Shown: positions 43,826 through 51,877, counted from the stretch's first letter. The stretch: 64,000 nt of DNA from Mucilaginibacter aquaedulcis (GCF_030409325.1 NZ_JAUFPR010000004.1:1150227-1214226); one strand, 5' to 3'. Notes: a model not told the origin generated them from the letters alone. A program made the numbers and translations.

Positions 43826-43886
43826 ACTTGCCGGTATTGTGAGGGTTCACTTTACCGGCAAGTTATGCTGGTTTAATACCGGTAAA
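43826..43886 (+). promoter_or_regulatory. pheS leader with two mutually exclusive hairpins
   Basis: Segment 43826-43836 (ACTTGCCGGTA) is the exact reverse complement of 43853-43863 (TACCGGCAAGT). The stretch 43851-43858 (TTTACCGG), which overlaps that right arm, is also the exact complement of 43879-43886 (CCGGTAAA). Only one of the two stems can form at a time, as in attenuator or translational switches. No leader peptide is apparent. Confidence 0.45.
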
Positions 43887-43905
43887 ATTTAAATAATATC
43901 ATACA

Positions 43906-44937
43906 ATGCAAGCTCAAATTGATCAGTATACGTCCGAAATAAATGCATTTTCACCGGCCAACGCCGATGAACTGGAAACATTCCGCATCAAATTTTTAGG
44001 TACCAAGGGAATTATCAAAGACCTTTTTGAGCAATTTAAAACCGTTGGTCCGGAAGAAAAGCGCACTTTTGGTAAAGTACTTAACCAATTTAAACAACTG
44101 GCTGAGGCTAAGTATAACGAACTGAAAGAGCAGCACAGTGCCGAAAGCAGCACCCAAAACGCGCAGGATCTTACCTTGCCGGGCGATGACTTTGCTGTTG
44201 GTTCACGCCATCCGCTTTCGCTGGTACGTAATGAGATCATTGATATATTTAAACGTTTAGGATTTGTAGTTGCCGAGGGTCCGGAAATTGAAGACGACTG
44301 GCATAACTTTTCGGCACTAAATTTTCCGGAAGAACACCCTGCTCGTGATATGCAGGATACTTTCTTTATTAAAAAGAACAATGGTAAGGATGATATTGCC
44401 TTGCGTACACACACTTCATCAGTACAGGTGAGGATGATGGAGCATGGTAAACCACCGTTCAGGGCTATTATGCCAGGCAGGGTTTACCGTAATGAGGCTA
44501 TATCTGCGCGGGCGCATTGCTTTTTTCACCAGGTAGAAGGTTTGTATGTTGACGAAAATGTATCATTCTCTGATCTGAAGCAAACACTTTATCACTTTGT
44601 ACAGGAGTTGTATGGTGCAGGTACTAAAGTACGTTTCCGCCCGTCATATTTCCCGTTCACAGAACCATCTGCCGAAATGGATATATCATGTACCATTTGC
44701 GGAGGTTCTGGGTGTAACATGTGTAAACACACTGGCTGGGTTGAGATATTAGGATGTGGAATGGTTGACCCTAATGTTTTGGAAAACTGTGGCATAGATA
44801 GCAAGAAATATACAGGCTTTGCATTTGGTATGGGTATGGAAAGAATAGCCAACCTGAAATATGTTATAAAGGATCTGCGTTTATTCTCAGAGAACGATGT
44901 TCGTTTCTTAAAACAGTTTCAAACAGAAATGCTATGA
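43906..44937 (+). CDS. pheS: Phenylalanyl-tRNA synthetase alpha subunit
   Basis: The 343-residue class II synthetase subunit has an N-terminal coiled-coil that grips the tRNA (about 1-90), then the catalytic domain: GFVVAEGPEIEDDWHNFSALN, ARDMQDTFFI, RTHTSSVQVR, and the C-terminal GMGMERIANLKY (motif 3). It charges tRNA-Phe together with PheT, which is not in the window. A possible switch-like leader precedes it. Its stop overlaps the start of the next gene (ATGA), so the lipoprotein and probably tetR are read from the same transcript. Confidence 0.97.
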   Translation: MQAQIDQYTSEINAFSPANADELETFRIKFLGTKGIIKDLFEQFKTVGPEEKRTFGKVLNQFKQLAEAKYNELKEQHSAESSTQNAQDLTLPGDDFAVGSRHPLSLVRNEIIDIFKRLGFVVAEGPEIEDDWHNFSALNFPEEHPARDMQDTFFIKKNNGKDDIALRTHTSSVQVRMMEHGKPPFRAIMPGRVYRNEAISARAHCFFHQVEGLYVDENVSFSDLKQTLYHFVQELYGAGTKVRFRPSYFPFTEPSAEMDISCTICGGSGCNMCKHTGWVEILGCGMVDPNVLENCGIDSKKYTGFAFGMGMERIANLKYVIKDLRLFSENDVRFLKQFQTEML

Positions 44938-45341
44938 GGAAGCTCGTACTGGTACTATTAACAGGTATTTGTATTTTTTCATGCGGAAAAGGGAATCAAG
45001 TTCCAAGCCCTCCTATTAATTTTCAGGCAGATATTAATCCCAAATATAGTGCACTTAACAGTGTAGGTGGTTATGCTTATGTGCCAGGATATGGTGTAGC
45101 TGGTTTGCTCTTATATCACTCACAAACGAGGGGAATTGTTGCATACGATCGTTGCAGTAGTTATCAGCCTGAAAAAAAGTGCGCAGTTACTGTTGATGAT
45201 ACCGGTTTTCAGGCTGTTGATGCATGTAGTGGCTCTAAGTTTTCATTGGAAGACGGCACTCCAGTAAAGGCACCCGCTACTCAATCACTGCGATCGTACC
45301 AGGTAGCAACCACTCAATTCACTATTCAAGTCTTTAATTAA
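44934..45341 (+). CDS. Rieske-like lipoprotein lacking the histidine ligands
   Basis: The 135-residue lipoprotein has a lipobox ending in FSC (Cys17). The rest has the Rieske fold pattern: a first loop at YDRCSSYQPEKKC (Cys73, Cys83) and a second at VDACSGSKFSLEDGTPVKAP (Cys98) followed by ATQSLRSYQV. The second loop aligns with the usual CPCHGSxF...GPA...PLxxY, but the cluster-binding histidines are replaced by serine and one ligand cysteine by aspartate. It probably holds no [2Fe-2S] cluster; Cys83 and Cys98 could form the structural disulfide. It overlaps the pheS stop by 4 bases. Confidence 0.7.
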   Translation: MRKLVLVLLTGICIFSCGKGNQVPSPPINFQADINPKYSALNSVGGYAYVPGYGVAGLLLYHSQTRGIVAYDRCSSYQPEKKCAVTVDDTGFQAVDACSGSKFSLEDGTPVKAPATQSLRSYQVATTQFTIQVFN

Positions 45342-45344
45342 TAA

Positions 45345-45926
45345 ATGGAAGCCGATAAAATAAAAGATAGTATTAAAAGGGCGGCGCAGGATCTGTTCCG
45401 TAAATTCGGTTACCATAAAACCAGTGTTAACGAAATTGCCAAGAAGGCAAAAATTGCAAAGGCCACTATTTATAAATACTTTGATAGTAAAGAGGCTGTT
45501 TTGCACATTTTGTTAATGGATTATATTAAAGCCAGTGTTGATGACCTGGTGCAAAGCAACACGCTTGATTTGGATGAGGAAGCCTATTTGAACAACCTCA
45601 TCATGAAAACCTGCCGCTTGTCATACACCATATGTAATGAATTTATAGGCTGGGATTTTATCAGGGAATCAACCAATTCGCAGGATTTTTTGAAAAACCT
45701 ATCGAACGAACTCGAGGAGTTATTGATGGCTTCCTTTGTTCAGTTACCGGGTATACGTAAGTATGAAACTTATCAGCAGCGCCTGCGTTTCCTGATCAAG
45801 TGCAGTAAAAGCATTGTGTTCAGTTTTGCCTTTACATCAGTAAGCGATTCAGATGTACGCAAGAATTTTGTTTCTTTTCAAAAGGAGATCCTTCCATATT
45901 TAGTGAAAGCGGCTATTTCGGTTTAG
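45345..45926 (+). CDS. TetR-family transcriptional regulator
   Basis: The 193-residue regulator has the TetR helix-turn-helix at residues about 8-55 (AAQDLFRKFGYHKTSVNEIAKKAKIAKATIYKYFDSKEAVL) and a variable C-terminal effector domain. It starts 3 bases after the lipoprotein gene. Two identical-core palindromes (TACTTTG-N5-CAAAGTA) lie just downstream, between it and the ferritin-like gene, and are its likely operators. The ligand is unknown. Confidence 0.9.
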   Translation: MEADKIKDSIKRAAQDLFRKFGYHKTSVNEIAKKAKIAKATIYKYFDSKEAVLHILLMDYIKASVDDLVQSNTLDLDEEAYLNNLIMKTCRLSYTICNEFIGWDFIRESTNSQDFLKNLSNELEELLMASFVQLPGIRKYETYQQRLRFLIKCSKSIVFSFAFTSVSDSDVRKNFVSFQKEILPYLVKAAISV

Positions 45927-45970
45927 TTTTTTTGATGAATAATTATTTGGAATGATAAAATCTTCTTTGT

Positions 45971-45989
45971 TACTTTGAAATACAAAGTA
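45971..45989. promoter_or_regulatory. Operator-like palindrome 1 (TACTTTG-N5-CAAAGTA)
   Basis: A perfect 7-base inverted repeat with a five-base spacer, 45 bases after the tetR stop. The same arms recur at 46036-46054. Confidence 0.65.
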
Positions 45990-46035
45990 GATTTGAAATT
46001 TGTAACAGGCCAAATGGCCTTAATTTTTAGATGTT

Positions 46036-46054
46036 TACTTTGTAATTCAAAGTA
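46036..46054. promoter_or_regulatory. Operator-like palindrome 2 (TACTTTG-N5-CAAAGTA)
   Basis: Same arms as at 45971-45989, 65 bases further (centre to centre), and 20 bases before the ATG at 46075. The paired layout fits repression of the ferritin-like gene by the adjacent TetR protein. Confidence 0.65.
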
Positions 46055-46074
46055 CTTTATAATAAATCATCATT

Positions 46075-46809
46075 ATGCATACAAGCAATTATTGGATAGG
46101 TCATTTCAAGATAAATGCATCTATAAAAAGAGTAAACTGGAATTTACGTCCTGTAATAACTCCTGAAGAAGTTAAGGTGATATTGCCATCTTTACAAGCC
46201 TGGCAGTTAGGTGAAACATCAGACGGGAAAAACTTAATCGCCGCATCTACTGAATATGCAGATAAAATGGACGCCCCGGATTATGTGGAAGCCGTAAAGC
46301 TTTTTATAAAGGAAGAACAAAAGCACGGCAATAATCTGGGTATGTATCTGGATGCCATCGGGCAACCCCGGATTAAGAAAGATTGGGGCGATAGCCTTTT
46401 CAGAAAAGTTCGATACCTAAATACAAGCATGGAAATATGGACATTGGCTGTTATTGTTGTTGAAAGTACTGCACAGATATTTTACCAATCATTAAAAGAT
46501 GCTACAAATTGCGGTCTGTTGAAAGAGATCTGCACGGATATTTTAATAGACGAAGCATATCATATTACTTTTCAAACAGAGCGGTTGGCTATGATATATG
46601 AACGCAAAAATTCCTTCTCACAAAGCTGGCGCAAACAAGTTTACCGGTATTTTTTTTATGCCACATCAACCTTAGTATGGTTGGCTCATAAACAAATATT
46701 TAAGGCTGGAGGCAATACCTATGAATCATACAAAAGGAAAATGGAATATAAATATATCAAAACCATAAAAATGATCACCAATACGCAGGAAATCCAATGG
46801 GATTACTAA
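46075..46809 (+). CDS. Ferritin-like diiron protein
   Basis: The 244-residue, all-helical protein has the ligand pattern of a ferritin-like diiron site: ExxH in EEQKHG (Glu81, His84), Glu130 in VVVESTAQ, and a second ExxH in DEAYHITFQ (Glu160, His163). These proteins include oxygenases, desaturase-like enzymes and ferritin relatives; the specific reaction cannot be told. Two TetR-type operators precede it and a TetR gene is immediately upstream, so it is probably induced by the TetR ligand. Similar proteins are often annotated as hypothetical in Bacteroidota. Confidence 0.75.
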   Translation: MHTSNYWIGHFKINASIKRVNWNLRPVITPEEVKVILPSLQAWQLGETSDGKNLIAASTEYADKMDAPDYVEAVKLFIKEEQKHGNNLGMYLDAIGQPRIKKDWGDSLFRKVRYLNTSMEIWTLAVIVVESTAQIFYQSLKDATNCGLLKEICTDILIDEAYHITFQTERLAMIYERKNSFSQSWRKQVYRYFFYATSTLVWLAHKQIFKAGGNTYESYKRKMEYKYIKTIKMITNTQEIQWDY

Positions 46810-46860
46810 GCATTGTAACAATTAATAAAATACTGTATACTGATTTGGTTTTTGGTATTA

Positions 46861-46886
46861 AATTTACTATGTTAGCATAGTAAATT
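46861..46886. promoter_or_regulatory. Operator-like palindrome 3 (perfect 11-base arms)
   Basis: AATTTACTATG and CATAGTAAATT are exact complements around TTAG. The core TACTATG...CATAGTA resembles the two TetR-type operators (TACTTTG...CAAAGTA). It lies 8 bases before the ATG of the small frame at 46894. Confidence 0.5.
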
Positions 46887-46893
46887 TTTTATC

Positions 46894-47007
46894 ATGAGCC
46901 GCGAACTGACAGAATTTTCAGACCAGATTGATGAGCAATTTGACATAGCCATAGCCGATATGGATGCAGATGATTTTGTATCTTACATTATGAGCTTGTT
47001 TGCTTGA
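46894..47007 (+). CDS. Possible 37-residue acidic peptide
   Basis: The frame MSRELTEFSDQIDEQFDIAI... ends in a hydrophobic IMSLFA. It is acidic, with amphipathic character. It starts just past an operator-like palindrome. Nothing recognisable; it may be a real small protein under the same regulator, or chance. Confidence 0.35.
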   Translation: MSRELTEFSDQIDEQFDIAIADMDADDFVSYIMSLFA

Positions 47008-47079
47008 TGGTTCTTCTTTCCTTATCGTAATTCGCTTTTAGCGAAATGGTATTTTATTGCCTTATCTTGTAAACTCTTT

Positions 47080-47175
47080 CCATGTTTTCTTATTTCTTGA
47101 ATCTTATATTTTGACTTTACTATCCCGTTAGCTTCATAGTTTTTCTTATTTCTTGACTCTCACCTCTTGCTTCTC
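47080..47175. repeat. TTTCTTGACTC-type repeats before rlmD
   Basis: Two related blocks (TTTTCTTATTTCTTGAATC and TTTTTCTTATTTCTTGACTC) with about 60 bases between. They resemble the spacer at 1429-1508. Confidence 0.5.
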
Positions 47176-47210
47176 TCTCCCCCGCCATTTCAGGATTAAA
47201 TAAATACGGT

Positions 47211-47218
47211 TAACTTTG
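47211..47218 (+). promoter_or_regulatory. -7 element for rlmD
   Basis: TAACTTTG followed by CAGCC matches TAnnTTTG, 8 bases before the ATG, which implies a nearly leaderless transcript. Confidence 0.5.
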
Positions 47219-47225
47219 CAGCCTG

Positions 47226-48635
47226 ATGAATAAAGTTGCTAAACAGAAGTTTTTTGAGGATGTTCGGATCATTGATATTGCCGAAGAAGGTAAGGGCGTA
47301 GGTAAAACCGACGACTTTGTGCTTTTTGTGGATAAAGCCATTCCCGGCGACGTAGCCGATGTACAGGTTTATAAAAGCAAAAAGAATTTTGGTGAAGGAA
47401 AGATCGTGACGCTTAAACAGCCGTCGGAATACCGGGTTGAACCGTTTTGCGAGCATTTTGGTACCTGTGGTGGCTGTAAATGGCAGCATATGGATTATAC
47501 AGGTCAGTTGAAATTTAAACAAAAATCTGTAGCCGATGCACTGGGTCGTATAGCTAAAATTGATGTTGAAGATATGATGGATATTGTGCCATCCCCTGCC
47601 GATCGTTATTACCGCAATAAACTGGAATATACTTTTAGCGATAAGCGCTGGTTATACGATGGCGAGAATAAAGAAGACGAAACACTGAACATGAACGCGC
47701 TGGGCTTTCACATCCCTGGCCGTTTTGATAAAATATTGGATGTAAAGCACTGCTATCTGCAAGCTGAACCATCAAACACCTTGCGCAACAGCATCCGCGA
47801 TTTTGTAATTGCTCAGGGTTATACTTTTTATAACCTCCGAAACCACGAGGGTTCGCTGCGCAACCTGATCGTACGAACCTCATCAACCGGCGAGATTATG
47901 GTGATTGTGGTATTTGCCTATGTAAGTGAAGAGGAGGTTAACAAGCTGATGAACTTTATTGATGCCGGTTTTCCGGAGATCACATCACTATTGTACATCA
48001 TCAACCAAAAAAAGAACGATACCATTTTTGATCAGGATGTTGTAGCCTTTAAGGGCCCTGAATATATTCATGAGGAAATGAACGGGATAAAATTCCGGAT
48101 CGGTCCAAAATCATTTTATCAAACCAACAGCATCCAGGCTCTGCGCCTATATGAAATAACCCGCGACTTTGCAGGTTTTAAAGGCGATGAACTGGTTTAT
48201 GACCTGTATACAGGAGCTGGTACCATAGCCAACTTTATTGCCGGCCATGTAAGGGAGGTAGTTGGAGTTGAATACGTGCCAACCGCTATAGAAGATGCTA
48301 AAGTAAACTCGGCCATTAATAATATAACCAACACAAAATTTTATGCCGGTGATATGAAAGATGTGCTTGTAGCCGATTTTGTAGCAGAACATGGCAAGCC
48401 GGATGTAATTATTACCGATCCTCCCCGCGCAGGTATGCACCCTGATGTAGTAAACCGCCTGATGGAAATTGAAGCTGAAAAAATTGTTTACGTAAGCTGC
48501 AATGCTGCCACGCAGGCTCGCGATTTGCTGGTACTTAAAGAAAAATACGATACTGTAAAAATACAACCAGTTGATATGTTTCCGCACACACAACACGTAG
48601 AAAACGTAGTGTTATTAGTGCTAAGGAAAGACTGA
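47226..48635 (+). CDS. rlmD: 23S rRNA (uracil-C5)-methyltransferase, RlmD/RumA type
   Basis: The 469-residue enzyme methylates a uridine of 23S rRNA (U1939 in E. coli). It has an N-terminal TRAM RNA-binding domain (about 10-65, EEGKGVGKTDDFVLFVDKAIPGD), the 4Fe-4S cysteines Cys75, Cys81 and Cys84 in CEHFGTCGGCKW with a fourth probably in KHCYL, the SAM-binding YDLYTGAGTIANF, DPPRAGMHPD, and the catalytic cysteine in YVSCNAATQ. Length fits. The iron-sulfur set distinguishes it from TrmA. Confidence 0.94.
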   Translation: MNKVAKQKFFEDVRIIDIAEEGKGVGKTDDFVLFVDKAIPGDVADVQVYKSKKNFGEGKIVTLKQPSEYRVEPFCEHFGTCGGCKWQHMDYTGQLKFKQKSVADALGRIAKIDVEDMMDIVPSPADRYYRNKLEYTFSDKRWLYDGENKEDETLNMNALGFHIPGRFDKILDVKHCYLQAEPSNTLRNSIRDFVIAQGYTFYNLRNHEGSLRNLIVRTSSTGEIMVIVVFAYVSEEEVNKLMNFIDAGFPEITSLLYIINQKKNDTIFDQDVVAFKGPEYIHEEMNGIKFRIGPKSFYQTNSIQALRLYEITRDFAGFKGDELVYDLYTGAGTIANFIAGHVREVVGVEYVPTAIEDAKVNSAINNITNTKFYAGDMKDVLVADFVAEHGKPDVIITDPPRAGMHPDVVNRLMEIEAEKIVYVSCNAATQARDLLVLKEKYDTVKIQPVDMFPHTQHVENVVLLVLRKD

Positions 48636-48776
48636 TAAAGGATTTATAGACGAAGGACTAAGGGATAAAAGAGTAAAGACAAAAAATCCAATAATCTTTT
48701 AATCTGTTTATTCCTGGTTCAGACAAAAAAGTATCAACGAAATCAACGTAATCAAAAATAAATCAACGGTCAAATT

Positions 48777-49172
48777 ATGCAACCCGAAGATCTGTTAAAC
48801 GAAGGTAATGAAAGTAAGAAACCGGCAGCTGATAGCCCGCTGTTGAGTGTGGAACGTGACCTTAAAATATTTAAAGAATCTATCCATGAGGTAGCTGTAG
48901 AAATTATGATGGAGGGACTTTCATCTTACCCTATTTTTATAGCTCACCAGCATGAACTTAAACTGGGCGAGGTAATATTGGACAGGAACGATTTAAACTC
49001 TGAGTGGAGCATTCATGCCTCAACACTTGAGGAGTTTGAAGAGCGAGGCGTTATTAAGCCAGAACTGAAAGACCGCTTTATTAATAGCTACAAAAATCCT
49101 AACGAGTATATGTGCGTTTTTGTGGTAGTGCCCGAAGGTGCCAATTTTGTATACTTTCCGTATGCGAAGTAG
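48777..49172 (+). CDS. Conserved protein of unknown function
   Basis: The 131-residue soluble protein has an acidic start, a helical ERDLKIFKESIHEVAVEIM segment, a mixed alpha/beta core (SYPIFIAHQHELKLGEVI) and a C-terminal strand MCVFVVVPEGANFVYFPY. It has the look of a small Bacteroidota family of unknown role. No signal peptide, membrane segment or catalytic motif is visible. It lies between rlmD and a phosphoribosyltransferase gene on the same strand, and there is no evidence they work together. Confidence 0.65.
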   Translation: MQPEDLLNEGNESKKPAADSPLLSVERDLKIFKESIHEVAVEIMMEGLSSYPIFIAHQHELKLGEVILDRNDLNSEWSIHASTLEEFEERGVIKPELKDRFINSYKNPNEYMCVFVVVPEGANFVYFPYAK

Positions 49173-49235
49173 TAATTGAAGTTATTGGTGGGTAGTTAAT
49201 TTTATATATTTACATCAGTATTTTATTATCCGAAC

Positions 49236-49745
49236 ATGTCCGAAAAGAAACTCCTGATATTAAACCAGCAGCAGATACAACAAAAGATTGACCGTATTGC
49301 CTACCAGATACTGGAAGATAACTTTGACGAAGAGGAAATACTGATAGCAGGCATATTACCCCGGGGTAACCATATAGCTCAACGTATAAAAAACATTTTA
49401 GATACAATTGCGCCTTTCAAAAGCAAGCTGTTAACCATCGAGATTGAAAAACAAAGCAGCACACTTCAGGCCATTATTGATTTTGATAAACAGGAGTGCA
49501 ATAATAAAGTAGTGATCCTAGTTGATGATGTACTAAACAGCGGCAAAACCCTGGCCTATGGCTTTGGTGTTTTTCTGGATGTGCCATTGAAAAAGCTGCG
49601 TACTGTAGTACTGATCGATCGTAATCACAAAAGCTTCCCAATAACAACGGATTTTGCAGGTGTTGCCCTTTCAACCGTGATCAAAGAACACGTAGATGTT
49701 GTTTTGACCGAAACAGGTGGTGAAGACGCTGTTTATTTGATGTAG
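49236..49745 (+). CDS. Phosphoribosyltransferase family protein (PyrR-like)
   Basis: The 169-residue protein carries the PRPP-binding motif VVILVDDVLNSGKT (about residues 89-102), with the invariant acidic pair and the GIxxRG-type first loop in AGILPRGNHIAQ. This matches type I phosphoribosyltransferases, most like PyrR or hypoxanthine-type enzymes, but shorter than HPRT. It could salvage a base or act as a PyrR regulator; nothing in the context decides. It precedes a toxin-antitoxin pair. Confidence 0.83.
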   Translation: MSEKKLLILNQQQIQQKIDRIAYQILEDNFDEEEILIAGILPRGNHIAQRIKNILDTIAPFKSKLLTIEIEKQSSTLQAIIDFDKQECNNKVVILVDDVLNSGKTLAYGFGVFLDVPLKKLRTVVLIDRNHKSFPITTDFAGVALSTVIKEHVDVVLTETGGEDAVYLM

Positions 49746-49776
49746 AATCGTTAAATTTGTTTATATACTTTCGATT

Positions 49777-50013
49777 ATGTCAGTAGCTGAAATCAAAAAA
49801 ACAAAATCAAATTTAATAGCCTGGATTGAGCAGCTTTCCGACTCAAATATGTTGCTGGTTTTAGATGGATTGAGAAATAGCAAAACTGATAAGGATTGGT
49901 GGTACGATTTATCTGAGGCGCAAAAGCAACACATTGATGAAGGAATAAGTGATGCCGAAAGTGGCCGGGTTATCTCATCAAATACGTTTTGGAATAATCT
50001 AAAGGATGCCTGA
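49777..50013 (+). CDS. Antitoxin of a RelE/ParE-type pair
   Basis: The 78-residue protein precedes a toxin gene and overlaps it by 8 bases. Its second half (WWYDLSEAQKQHIDEGISDAESGRVISSNTFW) is the kind of acidic, helical segment that wraps a RelE/ParE toxin, a pattern common in Bacteroidota type II antitoxins. The N-terminal part, with LIAWIEQLSDSNMLLVLDGLR, probably forms the dimer. No canonical helix-turn-helix is evident. Confidence 0.78.
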   Translation: MSVAEIKKTKSNLIAWIEQLSDSNMLLVLDGLRNSKTDKDWWYDLSEAQKQHIDEGISDAESGRVISSNTFWNNLKDA

Positions 50014-50311
50014 AAATGCCTCTGTCGGTATTATTTTTACCAAGCGTTCAAATACCGACGCAATAGCTACCAAAAATTATTTACTCAATAAGTTTACTCA
50101 AAAAGAAGTAGCCAAATTTTACCGATTACTTGAAATATTTGAAAGCGTGGTAACAGTATTTCATGAGCTTTATCCCTTAAGTTCAAAAGGTAAAAATATT
50201 CGTAGGGCGGTTTTAAGCAAGCAATTGTCAGTTTTTTACAAGATTGGCGAAAATCAAATTACGGTACTAACGATATTAGATAATCGGTTAGATTATTCTA
50301 AATGGCCTTAA
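50006..50311 (+). CDS. RelE/ParE-type toxin
   Basis: The 101-residue basic protein has the small RelE/ParE alpha/beta layout: two N-terminal helices, then beta strands ending RRAVLSKQLSVFYKIGENQITVLTILDNRLDY, with arginines and a lysine that fit RNase or gyrase-poison toxins. It overlaps its antitoxin gene by 8 bases and runs 14 bases into the 3' end of convergent aroK, so no terminator separates them. RelE versus ParE cannot be told from sequence. Confidence 0.78.
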   Translation: MPENASVGIIFTKRSNTDAIATKNYLLNKFTQKEVAKFYRLLEIFESVVTVFHELYPLSSKGKNIRRAVLSKQLSVFYKIGENQITVLTILDNRLDYSKWP

Positions 50312-50807
50312 TTCCCAAAGCCTCTTCCAGTTTTTCTACTGACATATCAATTCCTTCAACAATATTGCTCGCTTGCAGGTAATAACTTTCGCGCTCTGCA
50401 AGTTTACCTGTAATAAATTCTACAAGCTCGTCCCCTTTTTTGCCTTGCAATACCGGACGTATGGTTTTGCTGTTTTCAAGCCTGTCGGCAAGTGTTTTTG
50501 GTGATAATTTGATATATAAACTCTTGCCATTGGAATTCATCCATTGCATATGGTCAAAAAAGCATGGTAGCCCGCCACCGGTTGATACCACTACATTTTC
50601 AGGATATTCAGTATGCTTTAGTACATCTGATTCCAGTTTGCGGAAAGCGTCTTCTCCAAAGCTCGAAAAATACTCGGCAATGCTCATACCGGCCTTTGCT
50701 TCCAGTACATGGTCAAGATCAATAAATTCGTAGCCTAATTTGGCTGCCAGTTTTCGGCTCCAGGTGGTTTTGCCACAGCCCATAAAGCCGACTAAAAAAT
50801 ACTTCAT
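50298..50807 (-). CDS. aroK: Shikimate kinase
   Basis: The 169-residue kinase phosphorylates shikimate in aromatic amino-acid synthesis. It has the Walker A GFMGCGKT (7-14), the shikimate-binding DLD in FIDLDHVLE, FRKLE, and STGGGLPCF. Length is standard. Its 3' end is overlapped by the toxin gene on the other strand. It lies 9 bases downstream of the permease gene, so it is probably the last gene of a four-gene minus-strand unit. Confidence 0.93.
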   Translation of the reverse strand: MKYFLVGFMGCGKTTWSRKLAAKLGYEFIDLDHVLEAKAGMSIAEYFSSFGEDAFRKLESDVLKHTEYPENVVVSTGGGLPCFFDHMQWMNSNGKSLYIKLSPKTLADRLENSKTIRPVLQGKKGDELVEFITGKLAERESYYLQASNIVEGIDMSVEKLEEALGIKAI

Positions 50808-50816
50808 AATAATATA

Positions 50817-51875
50817 TCAGCTTAATTTTACCCGCGGATCTATCCAAACATAAATAATATCAACCAAAATACTGATCACCACAAAAATAAAAGCGATGAA
50901 AAGTATAGAGCCCATCACCACCGGGAAATCTGACATTTCCAGTGCATCAACCGTAGCTTTACCCAAGCCATTGTACCCAAAAATGTATTCTACAAAAAAT
51001 GATCCGGCCAGTAACGACGCAAACCAGTTGGCAATAGCTGTGATTACAGGGTTTAACGCGTTTTTAAGTGCATGGCGGTAAATAATTGTACTACTGCCCA
51101 AACCTTTTGCCCGGGCGGTACGGATATAATCCTGACCCAAAACATCGAGCATGGCATTGCGTGTTAACTGAACTACAATAGCCAGCGGACGCAAGCCCAA
51201 AGTGATCATGGGCAATATCAGATTCCGGATACTGATCACCTCACCTCTGAAAGGGTCATAACTGTACAAACTGCCCGACATGTTCAAGCCGGTATACTTA
51301 CTCAGTTCAAACCCGAATATCCAGGCGATAATGATGCCCGCGAAAAATGATGGAGCTGATATTCCTAAGGTTGAAAAGCTTATAGCCAATTTATCAATCC
51401 ATGTATCCTTGTTCACCGCGCTCAACACACCTAAAAATACGCCTATAATTATAGCGAATATCATAGCTGTGGTTGCCAATACCAAAGTGTTTGGAATAAC
51501 ATCCATTAAAAGACTTGCTACATCCTTACGTGTTTGGTATGAACGGCGCAGGTAGGGCCATTTTATAGCCAATACTTTTGTTGTACCAATCGGGAATAGC
51601 TTGGCGTAATGGTATCGTTGCTGTTCGTCGGCATTATTTAAATGGATACCGATAGGTGAAAGATCATTAAGGTAGTAGGCAAATTGTACAGGGATGGGTT
51701 TATCCAATCCAAATTCTTTACGTACTGCCTGTAAGGATTGTACATCAGCACGCTGGCCCTGCGTCATCCGGGCCGGGTCAACAGGTAAAATATTGAAAAG
51801 GAAAAAAACAACCAGCACCACGCCCAACATTACGGCCAGTCCGTAAAATATTTTGCGGATGAGGTAGCTGATCAT
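50817..51875 (-). CDS. DppB-type ABC transporter permease
   Basis: The 352-residue inner-membrane protein has about six membrane segments and the binding-protein-dependent transport motif EAA-like block (RTARAKGLGSSTIIYRHALKNALNP, about residues 255-279) typical of DppB/OppB. The N-terminal FNILPVDPAR loop is also family-typical. These permeases work as heterodimers with DppC plus ATPases and a binding protein, none of which is in the window. It starts 2 bases after a DoxX-type gene and precedes aroK by 9 bases, an odd housekeeping context. Confidence 0.88.
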   Translation of the reverse strand: MISYLIRKIFYGLAVMLGVVLVVFFLFNILPVDPARMTQGQRADVQSLQAVRKEFGLDKPIPVQFAYYLNDLSPIGIHLNNADEQQRYHYAKLFPIGTTKVLAIKWPYLRRSYQTRKDVASLLMDVIPNTLVLATTAMIFAIIIGVFLGVLSAVNKDTWIDKLAISFSTLGISAPSFFAGIIIAWIFGFELSKYTGLNMSGSLYSYDPFRGEVISIRNLILPMITLGLRPLAIVVQLTRNAMLDVLGQDYIRTARAKGLGSSTIIYRHALKNALNPVITAIANWFASLLAGSFFVEYIFGYNGLGKATVDALEMSDFPVVMGSILFIAFIFVVISILVDIIYVWIDPRVKLS

Positions 51876-51877
51876 TA

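Larger units (their letters stand above)
46810..47225. other. Intergenic region with a palindrome, a possible tiny gene and repeats
   Basis: 416 bases between the ferritin-like gene and rlmD. It holds a palindrome at 46861-46886, a 37-codon reading frame at 46894-47007, CTTGACTC-type repeats around 47070-47175, and the rlmD promoter at its right end. Confidence 0.5.

Noticed and set aside
45975..46166. Small open frame overlapping the TetR-type operators
   Set aside because: Its start and middle coincide with the two palindromes and its end with the ferritin-like gene in another frame, which is much better supported.
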